Program-made: the position numbers and the translations under genes | Shown here: positions 10,417 to 20,353 of the stretch, piece by piece | How the letters are laid out: each line of letters opens with the position of its first letter | Position numbering within the stretch: the first letter of the stretch is position 1 | Origin: Hydrogenophilales bacterium | Lineage (GTDB): Bacteria > Pseudomonadota > Gammaproteobacteria > Burkholderiales > Thiobacillaceae | Reading direction: 5' to 3' | Length of the DNA stretch: 64,000 nucleotides | NCBI GenBank assembly: GCA_016703155.1 | Contig: JADJCP010000012.1 | Coordinates: forward strand, 49,381-113,380 | The notes under the pieces: model-generated | What the model saw: only the letters and a program-made list of their open reading frames with translations | What the model was told of the DNA's origin: nothing | Databases searched by the model: none

Positions 10417-11187
10417 ATGCTGAAAGTCGAAAACCTCAACCAGTATTACAGCGGCAGCCACATCCTGCGCGACCTGTCCTTCGATGCGCCGCCGGGGACC
10501 GTCACCGCCGTCCTCGGACGCAATGGCGTCGGCAAGACCACCCTGCTGAAGTGCCTGATGGGTCTGGTGCCGGCGAAAACCGGCCAGATCGGCTTCGAGG
10601 GCAAGGACATCACCACGCAGCCCTCGCATGCCCGCGTCCGCGCCGGCATCGGCTACGTGCCGCAGGGCCGGGAGATCTTTCCGCGCCTGACCGTGGAGGA
10701 GAACCTGCTCATGGGCATGGCCAGCCTGCCACGCGGCAGCAAGCTGCCGGAGCGCATCATGGAACTGTTCCCGGTGCTGAAGAGCATGCTCAAGCGGCGC
10801 GGCGGCGACCTCTCCGGCGGCCAGCAGCAGCAGCTCGCCATCGGCCGGGCGCTGGCCCTGAATCCGCGGCTATTGATCCTCGACGAGCCCACCGAAGGCA
10901 TCCAGCCCTCCATCATCAAGGACATCGAACGCGCCATCCGCGTGGTCGCCAGCAGCAAACCGAACCTGGAAGTGGCGAAGAAGAACGCCGAGCGCCATGA
11001 AGTCATGGAGGCGATCCAGAAGGTCGCCGCCACCGGCGAGGTCGCCATTCTCCTGGTCGAGCAGTATTACGACTTTGCCCGCGCCCTGGCCGACCAGTAC
11101 CTGGTCATGGAACGCGGCGAGATCATCAAGCGCGGCGCCGGGTCGGACATGGACAAGGATGGAGTGCGCGAACTGCTGTCGGTATGA
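10417..11187 (+). CDS. urtE: Urea ABC transporter ATP-binding protein UrtE
   Basis: UrtE is the second ATPase of the urea transporter. It has Walker A GRNGVGKTT, the family-typical GIGYVPQGREIFPRLTVEEN, signature LSGGQQQQLAIGRAL, Walker B LLILDEPTEGIQPS and ILLVEQYYDFA. At 256 residues it is about 25 longer than the usual 230. The extra residues lie just after Walker B, between IKDIERAIRVVA and ATGEVAILLVEQ, and look like a charged helical insertion (KPNLEVAKKNAERHEVMEAI). It immediately follows urtD. Confidence 0.94.
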   Translation: MLKVENLNQYYSGSHILRDLSFDAPPGTVTAVLGRNGVGKTTLLKCLMGLVPAKTGQIGFEGKDITTQPSHARVRAGIGYVPQGREIFPRLTVEENLLMGMASLPRGSKLPERIMELFPVLKSMLKRRGGDLSGGQQQQLAIGRALALNPRLLILDEPTEGIQPSIIKDIERAIRVVASSKPNLEVAKKNAERHEVMEAIQKVAATGEVAILLVEQYYDFARALADQYLVMERGEIIKRGAGSDMDKDGVRELLSV

Positions 11188-11194
11188 TGGCCCG

Positions 11195-12040
11195 ATGGAT
11201 CTCGCTGAACCCGTCACCCCCGCCTGGCATGCCCGCCTCTCGCTCGGCTTCGAACGCCGTGACGCTTCGACCATCCTCACCCGCCGCGAGCACTTCGGCC
11301 CCCTGCGTGTACAAAAGGCGCTCTATCCGGAAGGCGGGGCGATCTGCCATACCATCCTTCTGCATCCGCCCTCCGGCATCGCCGGCGGCGACCAGTTGGC
11401 CATCGAGGTCGACGTGGCGCCCGGCGCCCAGGCCCTGCTGACCACGCCGGGCGCCGGCAAGTGGTATCGCAGCGCCGGGCCGCTTGCCGCGCAGAATCTG
11501 CATTTCCGGCTGGCCGAGGCCGGCACCCTGGAATGGCTGCCTCAGGAAAGCATTGTTTTCGATGGCGCCCGCGCGGCCATGACCAGCCGCGTCGAATTGA
11601 CCGGCTCGGCCCGCTTTCTCGGCTGGGAGGTACTCTGCCTGGGCCGGCGTGCCTCGGGCGAACGCTACGCCACGGGTGGCCTGAGCCTGAACACGCGCAT
11701 TGAGCGCGACGGTCGACCGATCTGGCTGGAGCGCGGCCGTCTTGACGGAGGTTCGACCCTGCTCGATTCGCCCGCCGGCCTGGCCGGCTTCAGCGTCAGC
11801 GGCACCCTGCTGGCCAGCGGCGCGGCCGTCGACAGCGACCTGCTGACAGCTTGCCGCGCCGTCGCCCCCGGCGAAACCGGGGCGCGTACCGGTCTGAGCG
11901 CCCTGCCCGATCTGCTGGTGGCACGTTACCTGGGCCATTCTTCGGAGGCTGCACGGCACTGGTTCACCCAACTCTGGCACGTACTGCGCCCGGCTGTTGC
12001 GGGGCGCGAGTCGGTCGTGCCACGTATCTGGAACACCTGA
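11195..12040 (+). CDS. ureD: Urease accessory protein UreD
   Basis: UreD (also called UreH) forms the scaffold with UreF and UreG that delivers nickel to apo-urease. The 281-residue product begins MDLAEPVTPAWHARLSLGFE and contains the family segments HFGPLRVQKALYPEG, HTILLHPPSGIAGGDQL, LLTTPGAGKWYRS and EWLPQESIVFDGA. It starts seven bases after the urtE stop, so transporter and urease genes are probably one transcript. It is the first gene of ureDABCEFG. Confidence 0.94.
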   Translation: MDLAEPVTPAWHARLSLGFERRDASTILTRREHFGPLRVQKALYPEGGAICHTILLHPPSGIAGGDQLAIEVDVAPGAQALLTTPGAGKWYRSAGPLAAQNLHFRLAEAGTLEWLPQESIVFDGARAAMTSRVELTGSARFLGWEVLCLGRRASGERYATGGLSLNTRIERDGRPIWLERGRLDGGSTLLDSPAGLAGFSVSGTLLASGAAVDSDLLTACRAVAPGETGARTGLSALPDLLVARYLGHSSEAARHWFTQLWHVLRPAVAGRESVVPRIWNT

Positions 12041-12050
12041 GGGAAACACC

Positions 12051-12353
12051 ATGGAACTGACACCACGCGAGAAGGACAAGCTGCTGATCTTCACCGCCGC
12101 GTTGCTGGCCGAACGGCGCAAGGCGCGCGGCCTGAAGCTGAATTATCCGGAGGCGGTGGCCTTCATCACCGCCGGCATTCTGGAAGGCGCCCGCGACGGC
12201 CGCACCGTCGCCGACCTAATGAGCTACGGCACCACGTTGCTGAAGCGTGACGAGGTCATGGAAGGCGTGCCCGAAATGATCCCGGAAATCCAGGTCGAAG
12301 CCACCTTCCCGGACGGCACCAAGCTGGTGACCGTGCACCATCCCATCGTGTGA
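12051..12353 (+). CDS. ureA: Urease subunit gamma
   Basis: This is the smallest urease subunit, 100 residues, the standard length. It begins MELTPREKDKLLIFTAALLA and contains KLNYPEAVAFITAGILEGAR and VPEMIPEIQVEATFPDGTKL, all typical of UreA. The ATG at 12051 follows AGGGAAACACC and lies ten bases after the ureD stop. A palindromic repeat separates it from ureB. Confidence 0.97.
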   Translation: MELTPREKDKLLIFTAALLAERRKARGLKLNYPEAVAFITAGILEGARDGRTVADLMSYGTTLLKRDEVMEGVPEMIPEIQVEATFPDGTKLVTVHHPIV

Positions 12354-12390
12354 GACAGGCGTGAGCCGGCGAAAACCTGGGTCCCGCCCC

Positions 12391-12417
12391 CCTACCCCCC
12401 TTTTTCAAAGGGGGGAA
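12391..12417. repeat. Palindromic repeat between ureA and ureB
   Basis: A C-run, TTTTTCAAA, G-run palindrome of the family also seen near urtC, ureF, nifX, nifN and nifE. It lies 17 bases upstream of the ureB start. Confidence 0.7.
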
Positions 12418-12434
12418 CAACCGAGGAGCACGCC

Positions 12435-12736
12435 ATGATCCCAGGTGAATACGCCATCCAGCCCGGCGACATCGAACTCAACGCCGGTCGCACCACGCTG
12501 ATACTGGAAGTCGCCAACACCGGTGATCGGCCGGTGCAGGTCGGTTCGCACTACCACTTCTACGAAACCAACGAGGCGCTGCGCTTCGAGCGGGACAAGG
12601 CGCGCGGCATGCGTCTGAACATCGCCGCCGGCACCGCCGTGCGCTTCGAGCCGGGCCAGACGCGGACCGTGGAGCTGGTGGCCTATGCCGGCGACGGCCG
12701 GGTGTTCGGGTTCCAGGGCAAGGTGATGGGGGCGCT

Positions 12737-12740
<4 letters not shown>
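12435..12740 (+). CDS. ureB: Urease subunit beta
   Basis: The 101-residue beta subunit begins MIPGEYAIQPGDIELNAGR and contains VANTGDRPVQVGSHYHFYE and RLNIAAGTAVRFEPGQ, the standard UreB signatures, at full length. GAGGAGCACGCC precedes the ATG. The stop overlaps the ureC start by four bases, indicating coupled translation of beta and alpha subunits. Confidence 0.97.
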
Positions 12741-14435
<1,695 letters not shown>

Positions 14436-14437
14436 CC

Positions 14438-14950
14438 ATGCTGCTGATCGAACGCCGCGCCGACCCGCGCGACACCGCCACGGAACGCCTTACGCTCAGC
14501 TTCGAGCTGCGCTGCAAGTCACGCCTGCGCGCCCGCCTCGACAGCGGCGAGGAGGTCGGCCTGTTCCTGGAGCGCGGCCTGATCCTGCGCGCCGGTGACA
14601 AGCTGGCCGGCAACGACGGCCGCGTCGTCGAGGTGGCGGCGGCGACCGAGTCGGTGATGGAAGCGCGCGCCGGCGATCCGGTTTTGTTGGCGAAAGCCGC
14701 CTACCACCTGGGCAATCGCCATGTGCCGGTGCAGGTGGGTGACGGTTTCCTGCGCTTCGGCCGCGATCACGTGCTGAGCGAAATGGTGCGCGGCCTCGGT
14801 CTGGCGGTGATCGAGATCGACGCGCCCTTCGAACCGGAGAGCGGCGCCTACGGCGGTCATGGCGGCCACGCCCATCCGCACGGCCACAGCGCCGACGGCG
14901 AAGGCCGGGGGCCGCGCATCCACGATATGTTGGTGACGCCCCGGCGATGA
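14438..14950 (+). CDS. ureE: Urease nickel metallochaperone UreE
   Basis: UreE supplies nickel to the UreDFG complex. The 170-residue product begins MLLIERRADPRDTATERLTL two bases after the ureC stop. It has the UreE N-terminal domain (EVGLFLERGLILRAGDKL), the C-terminal metal-binding segment AYHLGNRHVPVQV with its conserved histidine, and a histidine-rich tail (GGHGGHAHPHGHSADG), typical of nickel-storing UreE forms. Confidence 0.94.
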   Translation: MLLIERRADPRDTATERLTLSFELRCKSRLRARLDSGEEVGLFLERGLILRAGDKLAGNDGRVVEVAAATESVMEARAGDPVLLAKAAYHLGNRHVPVQVGDGFLRFGRDHVLSEMVRGLGLAVIEIDAPFEPESGAYGGHGGHAHPHGHSADGEGRGPRIHDMLVTPRR

Positions 14951-14972
14951 TGGACGCTTCCAGAAACATCCC

Positions 14973-15094
14973 GCTCCCCCCTTTGAAAAAGGGGGGCTGG
15001 GGGGGATTTGACGGTGTTCGCAAATTCACCGGCAGCGAAATCCCTGATAAAGCCCCTACCCTTCGGTACCTCGATCCCCCTTTTTCAAAGGGGG
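14973..15094. repeat. Pair of palindromic repeats between ureE and ureF
   Basis: Two copies face each other: one at about 14975-15009 (C-run, TTTGAAAAA, G-run, then GGATTTGACGG) and one at about 15037-15094 (AAATCCCTGATAAAGCCCCT ending in the TTTTTCAAA palindrome and GGGGGAGGA). Together they fill most of the 181-base gap. Confidence 0.75.
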
Positions 15095-15131
15095 AGGACA
15101 ACACCCGTGGTCATTACCCAAGTCCGCATCC

Positions 15132-15800
15132 ATGACCCCCGCCCTCATCCGCCTGTTGCACCTCGCCAGCCCCGCCCTGCCGGTGGGTGCCTACACCTAT
15201 TCGCAGGGGCTGGAGTGGGCCGTCGAGAGTGGCGCGGTGACGCGCGAGGCGGAGGCCCTGGCCTGGATCGGCGATTGTCTGGAACAGGGTCTGGCGCGCT
15301 TCGAGGCGGTCTATCTGGCGCACATGCTGCACGCCTGGCGCGACGACGACTTCTCCCGGCTGACCGAACTGGACAGCGAGTTCATCGCCAGCCGCGAGAC
15401 CGCCGAGCTGCGCGCGGAGACCCTGCAGATGGGGCATTCGCTGGCGCGCCTGCTGGCCGATCTGCCGGAGTTCGCCGAGGCCCGGACGACCGGATTCGCG
15501 GAGCCCAGCTTTCCGCTCGTCTGGAGCCGCGCCGCCGCGCATTGGGACATTCCGGCCGAGGATGCCGTGGCCGCCTACCTGTGGGCCTGGGCCGAGAACC
15601 AGGTGATGGCGGCCCTGAAAGCCGTGCCGCTCGGCCAGACCGCCGGCCAGCGTTTGCTGCTGGCCCTGGGCGAACGTCTGCCGGTCCTAGCCCGGCAAGC
15701 GGCGGCCGCGCCGATCGAAAGCACGCACAATTTTCTGCCGGCCTTCGCCATCGCCAGCAGCCTTCACGAAACCCAGTACACCCGGATATTCCGCTCATGA
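15132..15800 (+). CDS. ureF: Urease accessory protein UreF
   Basis: UreF acts with UreD and UreG in nickel insertion and gates the GTPase activity of UreG. The 222-residue product begins MTPALIRLLHLASPALPVGA, followed by YTYSQGLEWAVESG, the standard UreF start; PAFAIASSLHETQYTRIFRS is the standard end. Full length. Its stop overlaps the ureG start (ATGA). Confidence 0.95.
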   Translation: MTPALIRLLHLASPALPVGAYTYSQGLEWAVESGAVTREAEALAWIGDCLEQGLARFEAVYLAHMLHAWRDDDFSRLTELDSEFIASRETAELRAETLQMGHSLARLLADLPEFAEARTTGFAEPSFPLVWSRAAAHWDIPAEDAVAAYLWAWAENQVMAALKAVPLGQTAGQRLLLALGERLPVLARQAAAAPIESTHNFLPAFAIASSLHETQYTRIFRS

Positions 15801-16424
15801 GCAACACCTCCCAACCCCTTAGAGTCGGCATCGGCGGCCCGGTCGGCTCCGGCAAGACCGCCCTGACTCTGGGCCTGTGCCTGGCCCTGCGCGACAAATA
15901 CAACCTGGCCGTGGTCACCAACGACATCTACACCGAGGAAGACGCCCAGTTCCTGGTGCGCAACGAGGCGCTGGAGCCGGCGCGCATCATCGGCGTCGAG
16001 ACCGGCGGCTGTCCGCACACGGCCATCCGCGAGGACGCCAGCATCAATCTGGAAGCGGTCGACCGCCTCAACAAACGCTTCCCCGGCCTCGACGTGATCT
16101 TCGTCGAAAGCGGCGGCGACAATCTGGCCGCCACCTTCAGCCCGGAGCTGTCCGACCTGACGATCTACGTGATCGACGTCGCGGCGGGCGAGAAGATCCC
16201 GCGCAAGGGCGGCCCCGGCATCACCAAATCCGATCTGCTGGTGATCAACAAGATCGACCTGGCGCCCATGGTCGGCGCCTCGCTGGAGGTCATGGATCGC
16301 GATGCGAAAAAAATGCGCGGCGACGGGGCGGCCCTTCGTGTTCTCCAACATGAAGACCGGCCAGGGGCTCGCCGAGATCATCGCCTTCGTCGAACGTCAG
16401 GGCATGCTGCGCAGTCAGGCGTAA
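15797..16424 (+). CDS. ureG: Urease accessory GTPase UreG, with one-base frameshift near the 3' end
   Basis: UreG is the GTPase that drives nickel delivery to urease. The P-loop GIGGPVGSGKTAL, the metal-binding ETGGCPHTAIREDASINL with its Cys-Pro-His, and the base-specificity motif LLVINKIDLAP are present. At 16325-16328 four G occur where three are expected. The repaired frame reads KKMRGDGRPFVFSNMKTGQG and ends RQGMLRSQA at 16424, a normal UreG C-terminus of about 208 residues. The unrepaired frame ends in a nonsense tail. Together with the similar lesion in ureC, a sequencing error is likely. Confidence 0.92.
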
Positions 16425-16437
16425 TCCGCTCGCGGAT

Positions 16438-16848
16438 TCAGACCGCGCAGCGGGTATCAGCGTCGACTTTCCTGCGGTAGTGCGCCGCCAGGGCCGCATC
16501 CATGGTCGACAGGTGCAGATCGAACCAGGCCGGTAGGCCCTGCTTGACGTAAGCGCGTGCCAGTGCGGTGCGCCCGCGACCGATGGCGCGATTGAATTGC
16601 AGCAGTTCGCCGAGCACCCGGGCGTGTTCGCCTTCATGCTCGCCGATGGCGCGGAAGTCGCACAGACGCATCAACCGACCTTCCTGGGCGAAGTGCAGTC
16701 GGGTATGTTCGACCAGTTGCTTGAACAAGGGCGGAAAGCTCGTGTCGTCGGCAGCCGCCACGGCTTCGGCCAATGCCAGAAATTCCCGATGCATGTCGTC
16801 CATCTCGGCAACGCCCAGGGCGTGTCGCGGCGCGTTCCACAGGGTCAT
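16438..16848 (-). CDS. Hemerythrin-like oxygen/iron-binding protein
   Basis: The 136-residue protein has the pattern of bacterial hemerythrins, which bind O2 at a non-haem di-iron site. It shows a first helix with MDDMHREFLALAEAV, then EHTRLHFAQEGRLM (the family HxxxHFxxE), then GEHEGEHARVL (HxxxH) and a C-terminal FDLHLSTMD (HxxxxD). The start ATG at 16848 overlaps the stop of the upstream Rrf2 gene, so the two are translationally coupled. It is the last gene of the nifV-cysE-nifW-nifZ-nifM operon. A role in oxygen or NO sensing or protection of nitrogen fixation is inference from context. Confidence 0.85.
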   Translation of the reverse strand: MTLWNAPRHALGVAEMDDMHREFLALAEAVAAADDTSFPPLFKQLVEHTRLHFAQEGRLMRLCDFRAIGEHEGEHARVLGELLQFNRAIGRGRTALARAYVKQGLPAWFDLHLSTMDAALAAHYRRKVDADTRCAV

Positions 16849-17291
16849 GACGTGATCTCTCCTTGCAGCCAGGCGGGCAGGCCCAGGCTGGATGTCGCGG
16901 CCAGACTGGCCAGCGTGTGTTTTTTCAGATCGTCGAGCAGCTCGGTCTTGATGGGTTTCCATTGGCAGTGCAGGACGCAGGCACTGTCGTCGGCGCACTC
17001 CTTGAAGCCGAGCAGGCATTCGCGATCAGCGTGCTGGCCTTCGGTAAACACGACTATGTCATAGACGCTGAGCCCCTCGGCGTCGGCCGCGAGGCGCATG
17101 CCGCCGCCCCGACCGCGCGCCGTTTCCAGCCAGCCCGCGCGGCTGACCGGTTGCAGCAGTTTGGCCAGGTAGAACTGGGGAATTTGCAGCCGGTCGGCGA
17201 TATCGCGTACCAGGACCATCCGGTCGCGGCCCTGCGCGGCCAGATAGATCAGGGCCTGCAAGGTGTACTGACTGCCCCGGCTAAGTAGCAT
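16845..17291 (-). CDS. Rrf2 family transcriptional regulator
   Basis: The 148-residue product begins MLLSRGSQYTLQALIYLAAQ and has the Rrf2 winged-helix domain with recognition segment RLQIPQFYLAKLLQPVSRAG and the wing RGRGGGMRLA. Cysteines at CLLGFKECADDSACVLHC resemble the Fe-S ligands of NsrR, IscR and relatives, so it probably senses iron-sulfur status, NO or oxygen through a cluster. The gene overlaps the end of nifM by 11 bases and the start of the hemerythrin gene by 4. Its regulon cannot be read from sequence. Confidence 0.88.
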   Translation of the reverse strand: MLLSRGSQYTLQALIYLAAQGRDRMVLVRDIADRLQIPQFYLAKLLQPVSRAGWLETARGRGGGMRLAADAEGLSVYDIVVFTEGQHADRECLLGFKECADDSACVLHCQWKPIKTELLDDLKKHTLASLAATSSLGLPAWLQGEITS

Positions 17292-18126
17292 GGCGACTCA
17301 ACTGCTTGATCCAGGCCTGCTGGCAGATGCGCTTGCGGCGTGCTTCAAGCATGCGCCGGATGGGCTCGCGCGCTTGCGTCCGGGTCAGCACCCCGGCGGG
17401 CGTGATGGCCTCGCACAGCACCAGGTGGTAGCCCAGCGGCGATTCGATGACGCCACTCAGCGCCCCGGCGGGCAGTTCGAAGAGCACCGCATCCAGTTCC
17501 GGGTACAACTGGCCGCGCGGCACATCGCCGACCAGCCCGCCATGCAGGGCGGTGGGACATTCCGAGTGTTTCAGCGCCTGTTCCTCGAAGCGGTCCGGCG
17601 CCTTGGCGAGGCGCGCGGCGATGGCGTCGATGCGCTGCCTGGCGAGTTCCGGATCGTTATCCGGCAGGGCCGGGTTGACCGTCACCAGGATGTGTCGGAC
17701 GCGCCGGGTCTCGGGGCGCTGGAACTGCTCCGGGTGGTAGTGATAGTAAAGGTCGGTATCGACGTCAGAGACCTCGGCGGCGCGGGAGCCGACTTTTTCG
17801 AGGATGGCATCGACCTTGAGCTCACGCTCCAGAGCGGCCATGAAGGCCTCGCGGTCGAGGCCGATGCGCGCCAGATCGGCGTCGAATTCCTCGTCTTCGG
17901 CGTAGCGCTTGCGCACCTCGGCCAGGGCATCGTTCAAGGTGCTCGACGGCACCATGGCATCGCGCGCTTCCGGACTGCGCAGCACCCGCTCTTCAAGCTG
18001 GTATTGCCGGTCGGCGAGGCCGCGCACATGATCGCGCTCGCCGGGCATCAGCTCGGACAGCGATTTGTCGAACAGGCTTTGCGCGGTCTTCAGTTCCAGG
18101 TAGGCGATGCTGGTGCTGGCGGGCAT
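17281..18126 (-). CDS. nifM: NifM, parvulin-type peptidyl-prolyl isomerase for nitrogenase Fe protein
   Basis: NifM is required in Azotobacter and Klebsiella for accumulation of active NifH. The 281-residue product starts MPASTSIAYLELKTAQSLF behind a strong GAGGAGG site. It has an alpha-helical N-terminal region and a C-terminal parvulin domain: TRRVRHILVTVN, FEEQALKHSECPTALHGG, DAVLFELPAGALSGV and SPLGYHLVLCEAI. It follows nifZ by one base and overlaps the Rrf2 gene. Length and position match known NifM. Confidence 0.92.
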   Translation of the reverse strand: MPASTSIAYLELKTAQSLFDKSLSELMPGERDHVRGLADRQYQLEERVLRSPEARDAMVPSSTLNDALAEVRKRYAEDEEFDADLARIGLDREAFMAALERELKVDAILEKVGSRAAEVSDVDTDLYYHYHPEQFQRPETRRVRHILVTVNPALPDNDPELARQRIDAIAARLAKAPDRFEEQALKHSECPTALHGGLVGDVPRGQLYPELDAVLFELPAGALSGVIESPLGYHLVLCEAITPAGVLTRTQAREPIRRMLEARRKRICQQAWIKQLSRHAT

Positions 18127-18127
18127 G

Positions 18128-18589
18128 TCAAACCTCCTCGGCAAGACCGGGTTCGATGGGGTCGAGCACGGCTTCCCGGACTTGCAGCACATGCCCGCCC
18201 GGAAAGTGGATGTGGTACTGCACACCATCCGGGAGATCGCGTAGCACCTTGAAGACCTCACCCTCGGTGCCGGGCGGCACGACCACCTCGCCGCGCAGCG
18301 ACAAAGCGAGGCGGGCGCGGACCTTCTCGCGCGTCTCGAAGCGACTCTCCACCCAGGTCTCGTCGGCGCCGATCAGTTCCTCCTCGCGACAGCCGACAAT
18401 CCGCCCCTGCTCCAGGAAATTCACCGTATAGATGATCTGGTCCTGCAGGAAGGTGCCGACGTTCATGACGAAGCCGATGCTGCCGCGCTTGATCAGCAGG
18501 TTGCCGACCGCCATGCCGGGGTAGGTGCCGTCGTTGCGCACGTTGCGCGTCAGACGCACCTGGTCGCCGTAGTCGTAGGAGGGCAGCAT
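18128..18589 (-). CDS. nifZ: Nitrogen fixation protein NifZ
   Basis: NifZ helps P-cluster formation in the MoFe protein. The 153-residue product begins MLPSYDYGDQVRLTRNVRND and contains RRGS-like KRGSIGFVMNVGTFLQDQI and VGCREEELIGADE, the NifZ domain, plus a second beta-rich half (VPPGTEGEVFKVLRD). It lies between nifW and nifM, as in Azotobacter. A second, shorter NifZ-like protein is encoded at 34213-34485. Confidence 0.93.
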   Translation of the reverse strand: MLPSYDYGDQVRLTRNVRNDGTYPGMAVGNLLIKRGSIGFVMNVGTFLQDQIIYTVNFLEQGRIVGCREEELIGADETWVESRFETREKVRARLALSLRGEVVVPPGTEGEVFKVLRDLPDGVQYHIHFPGGHVLQVREAVLDPIEPGLAEEV

Positions 18590-18617
18590 GATCAGAGATC
18601 GTACCTACACAGGATCA

Positions 18618-19034
18618 TCATGCCTCCCGCAGCGCCGCTTCGGAACTGTGGCACGGGCCCTTATTGCCACAGCCGCAGCCGCCGGCTTCCTGGGCAGGAA
18701 CAGGCGCCTGACGGGTCACAGTGATCGCGGTCAACGGCACGAACGCGGTCTGCGGTTCGTGCATGTGGAAGACCTTGAAGACCTTCTCGGTGAGGGCGTC
18801 GGATTCGACGAAGTCGTTATAGGCGCGGCTCAGCAGCACCACATACAGGTCGTGCCGCACCTTTTCCGCGGTCGGCAACGCGCCGGCCTTGGCGAGGTAG
18901 TCGTGGAAACGTTGCAGGATGTGCAAGCGGTTCACCTGCACAATCGCCGGGTCGTACTCGATGCTGAAATAGTCCAGAAAGTCCTCCGCGCTGGAGAGGT
19001 CTTCGAGGGCTTCGTCCAGGGTCATATCGTCCAT
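18618..19034 (-). CDS. nifW: Nitrogenase-stabilizing/protective protein NifW
   Basis: NifW associates with the MoFe protein and is linked to its oxygen protection and maturation. The product begins MDDMTLDEALEDLSSAEDFL and contains FSIEYDPAIVQVNRLHILQR and YVVLLSRAYNDFVESDAL, which are NifW signatures. At 138 residues it is longer than the usual 110 or so; the extra C-terminus holds a small cysteine cluster (GGCGCGNKGPC) that could bind metal. AAGGAACCGAC precedes the ATG at 19034. Confidence 0.92.
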   Translation of the reverse strand: MDDMTLDEALEDLSSAEDFLDYFSIEYDPAIVQVNRLHILQRFHDYLAKAGALPTAEKVRHDLYVVLLSRAYNDFVESDALTEKVFKVFHMHEPQTAFVPLTAITVTRQAPVPAQEAGGCGCGNKGPCHSSEAALREA

Positions 19035-19059
19035 GTCGGTTCCTTTCATAAGTGTCGGA

Positions 19060-19566
19060 TCAAGCCTCTGCGGAGGCCGCGGCTTCGTGTACCAGATTGA
19101 GCAGGGCCTTGCCGCCGAGCCGGTCGTGACTGTCCAGCTCGGTAAGTTTTTCGAGCATGGCCTGACCGTTGTCGGCATGCCCGAGGCGCAGTTCGATATA
19201 GCCGGCGGCCTTCAGAACCATGAGGTAAAAACGCAGCAGGCCCATGGAGCGCAGTACGGCGTGGCCGATATGCTCGGGATGCAGACGCTGCCATTCGCTG
19301 GGCAGACCGAGGCGCCGGCCGGACACCGCCATAGCGCGCTCGGCGACCTTGAGGGCTTCGCCAAGCCGATGCTGATAGAAGTAATAGCGATACAGCGCGA
19401 CCAGCACGACCAGCTGCTCGGGTGCCTGGAGATACGCGCGCAGCAGGAGGATCTCGGCGTCACCCTCGGCATAAGCGGCGCCGGCTTCAAGCAGCAGCGT
19501 CTCGACCTCCGGGGCCAACGGGTCATCGAAATACAGCTGCGGCTGGTCGAAATCCATCAGATCCAT
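19060..19566 (-). CDS. TPR-like nif-associated protein, paralogue of 32098-32562
   Basis: The 168-residue protein is helical and TPR-like (EILLLRAYLQAPEQLVVLVA, LYRYYFYQHRLGEALKVAER). It lies between cysE and nifW with gaps under 30 bases, so it is expressed with the nif operon. It shares the pattern LYR..fY..rR...A...AeRA.. LP..W .. LKA ..LR.G .. LekL.eLD with the protein at 32098-32562. The two are probably paralogues placed in two nif operons. The function is unknown; a chaperone or adaptor role in nitrogenase assembly is only a guess from fold and context. Confidence 0.75.
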   Translation of the reverse strand: MDLMDFDQPQLYFDDPLAPEVETLLLEAGAAYAEGDAEILLLRAYLQAPEQLVVLVALYRYYFYQHRLGEALKVAERAMAVSGRRLGLPSEWQRLHPEHIGHAVLRSMGLLRFYLMVLKAAGYIELRLGHADNGQAMLEKLTELDSHDRLGGKALLNLVHEAAASAEA

Positions 19567-19573
19567 AGTGTCC

Positions 19574-20353
19574 TCATAGTTTCTTTATCGTATGTGCCAC
19601 GTTGCTGCCGCACAGGTCGTCGGCGTCGCACAAGCTGCATTGGCCATCCACCGCCGCGCCGCGTGCCTGCAAGGCGCGCTCCAGCACCTCGATGCGTTCC
19701 ATCAGGCAGGCGATGGCCTTGCCCACCGGGTCGGGAATGAGGTGGTGGTCCAGGTTGATGCCCAGGGTTCCTGGCCCGGCATCCTCGGAGCGCAGCACCA
19801 CTTTTCCGGGGATGCCCACCACGGTGCGCCGCGCCAACACGTCCTTGACCACCACCGAATTGGCGCCGACGCGCACCTGGTCGCCGAGCGTGATGGCGCC
19901 CAGCACCTTGGCGCCGGCGCCGATGACCACGCCGTTGCCCAAGGTCGGATGACGCTTGCCCTTGCTCCAGGTCGTGCCGCCCAAAGTGACGCCGTGATAC
20001 AGGGTGACGTCGTCGCCGATCTCGGCGGTTTCGCCGATCACCACGCCGGCGCCGTGATCGATGAAGAAGCGCCGGCCGAGCTGCGCGCCCGGGTGAATGT
20101 CGATATTGGTGAGCAGGCGCGCCAGCCAGGACAGCAGCCGCGCCGGATAACGCAGGCCGGCATGCCAAAGCCGGTGCGCCAGACGCTGCATGACGATGGC
20201 GTGCACCCCGGGATAGGTGGTGATCACCTCGAAGCGCGAGCGCGCCGCCGGGTCGCGCTGAAAGACGCAGTCGACATCCTCGCGCAGCAGGGTCCAGAGG
20301 CTGGGCGACGCGAGCTGGCCGGTTTCAGCGACGGCATTCATCGCGTTTTCCAT
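19574..20353 (-). CDS. cysE: Serine O-acetyltransferase, nif-associated CysE
   Basis: CysE acetylates serine to O-acetylserine, the precursor of cysteine, and in nif clusters supplies extra cysteine for Fe-S assembly by NifS/NifU. The 259-residue product has the N-terminal helical domain and the left-handed beta-helix of hexapeptide repeats: NIDIHPGAQLGRRFFIDHG, GVVIGETAEIGDDVTLYHGV, TLGGTTWSKGKRHPTLGN. It carries a cysteine-containing tail (CSLCDADDLCG). It lies in the order nifV-cysE-nifW-nifZ-nifM known from Azotobacter and overlaps the preceding small ORF by 16 bases. Confidence 0.94.
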   Translation of the reverse strand: MENAMNAVAETGQLASPSLWTLLREDVDCVFQRDPAARSRFEVITTYPGVHAIVMQRLAHRLWHAGLRYPARLLSWLARLLTNIDIHPGAQLGRRFFIDHGAGVVIGETAEIGDDVTLYHGVTLGGTTWSKGKRHPTLGNGVVIGAGAKVLGAITLGDQVRVGANSVVVKDVLARRTVVGIPGKVVLRSEDAGPGTLGINLDHHLIPDPVGKAIACLMERIEVLERALQARGAAVDGQCSLCDADDLCGSNVAHTIKKL

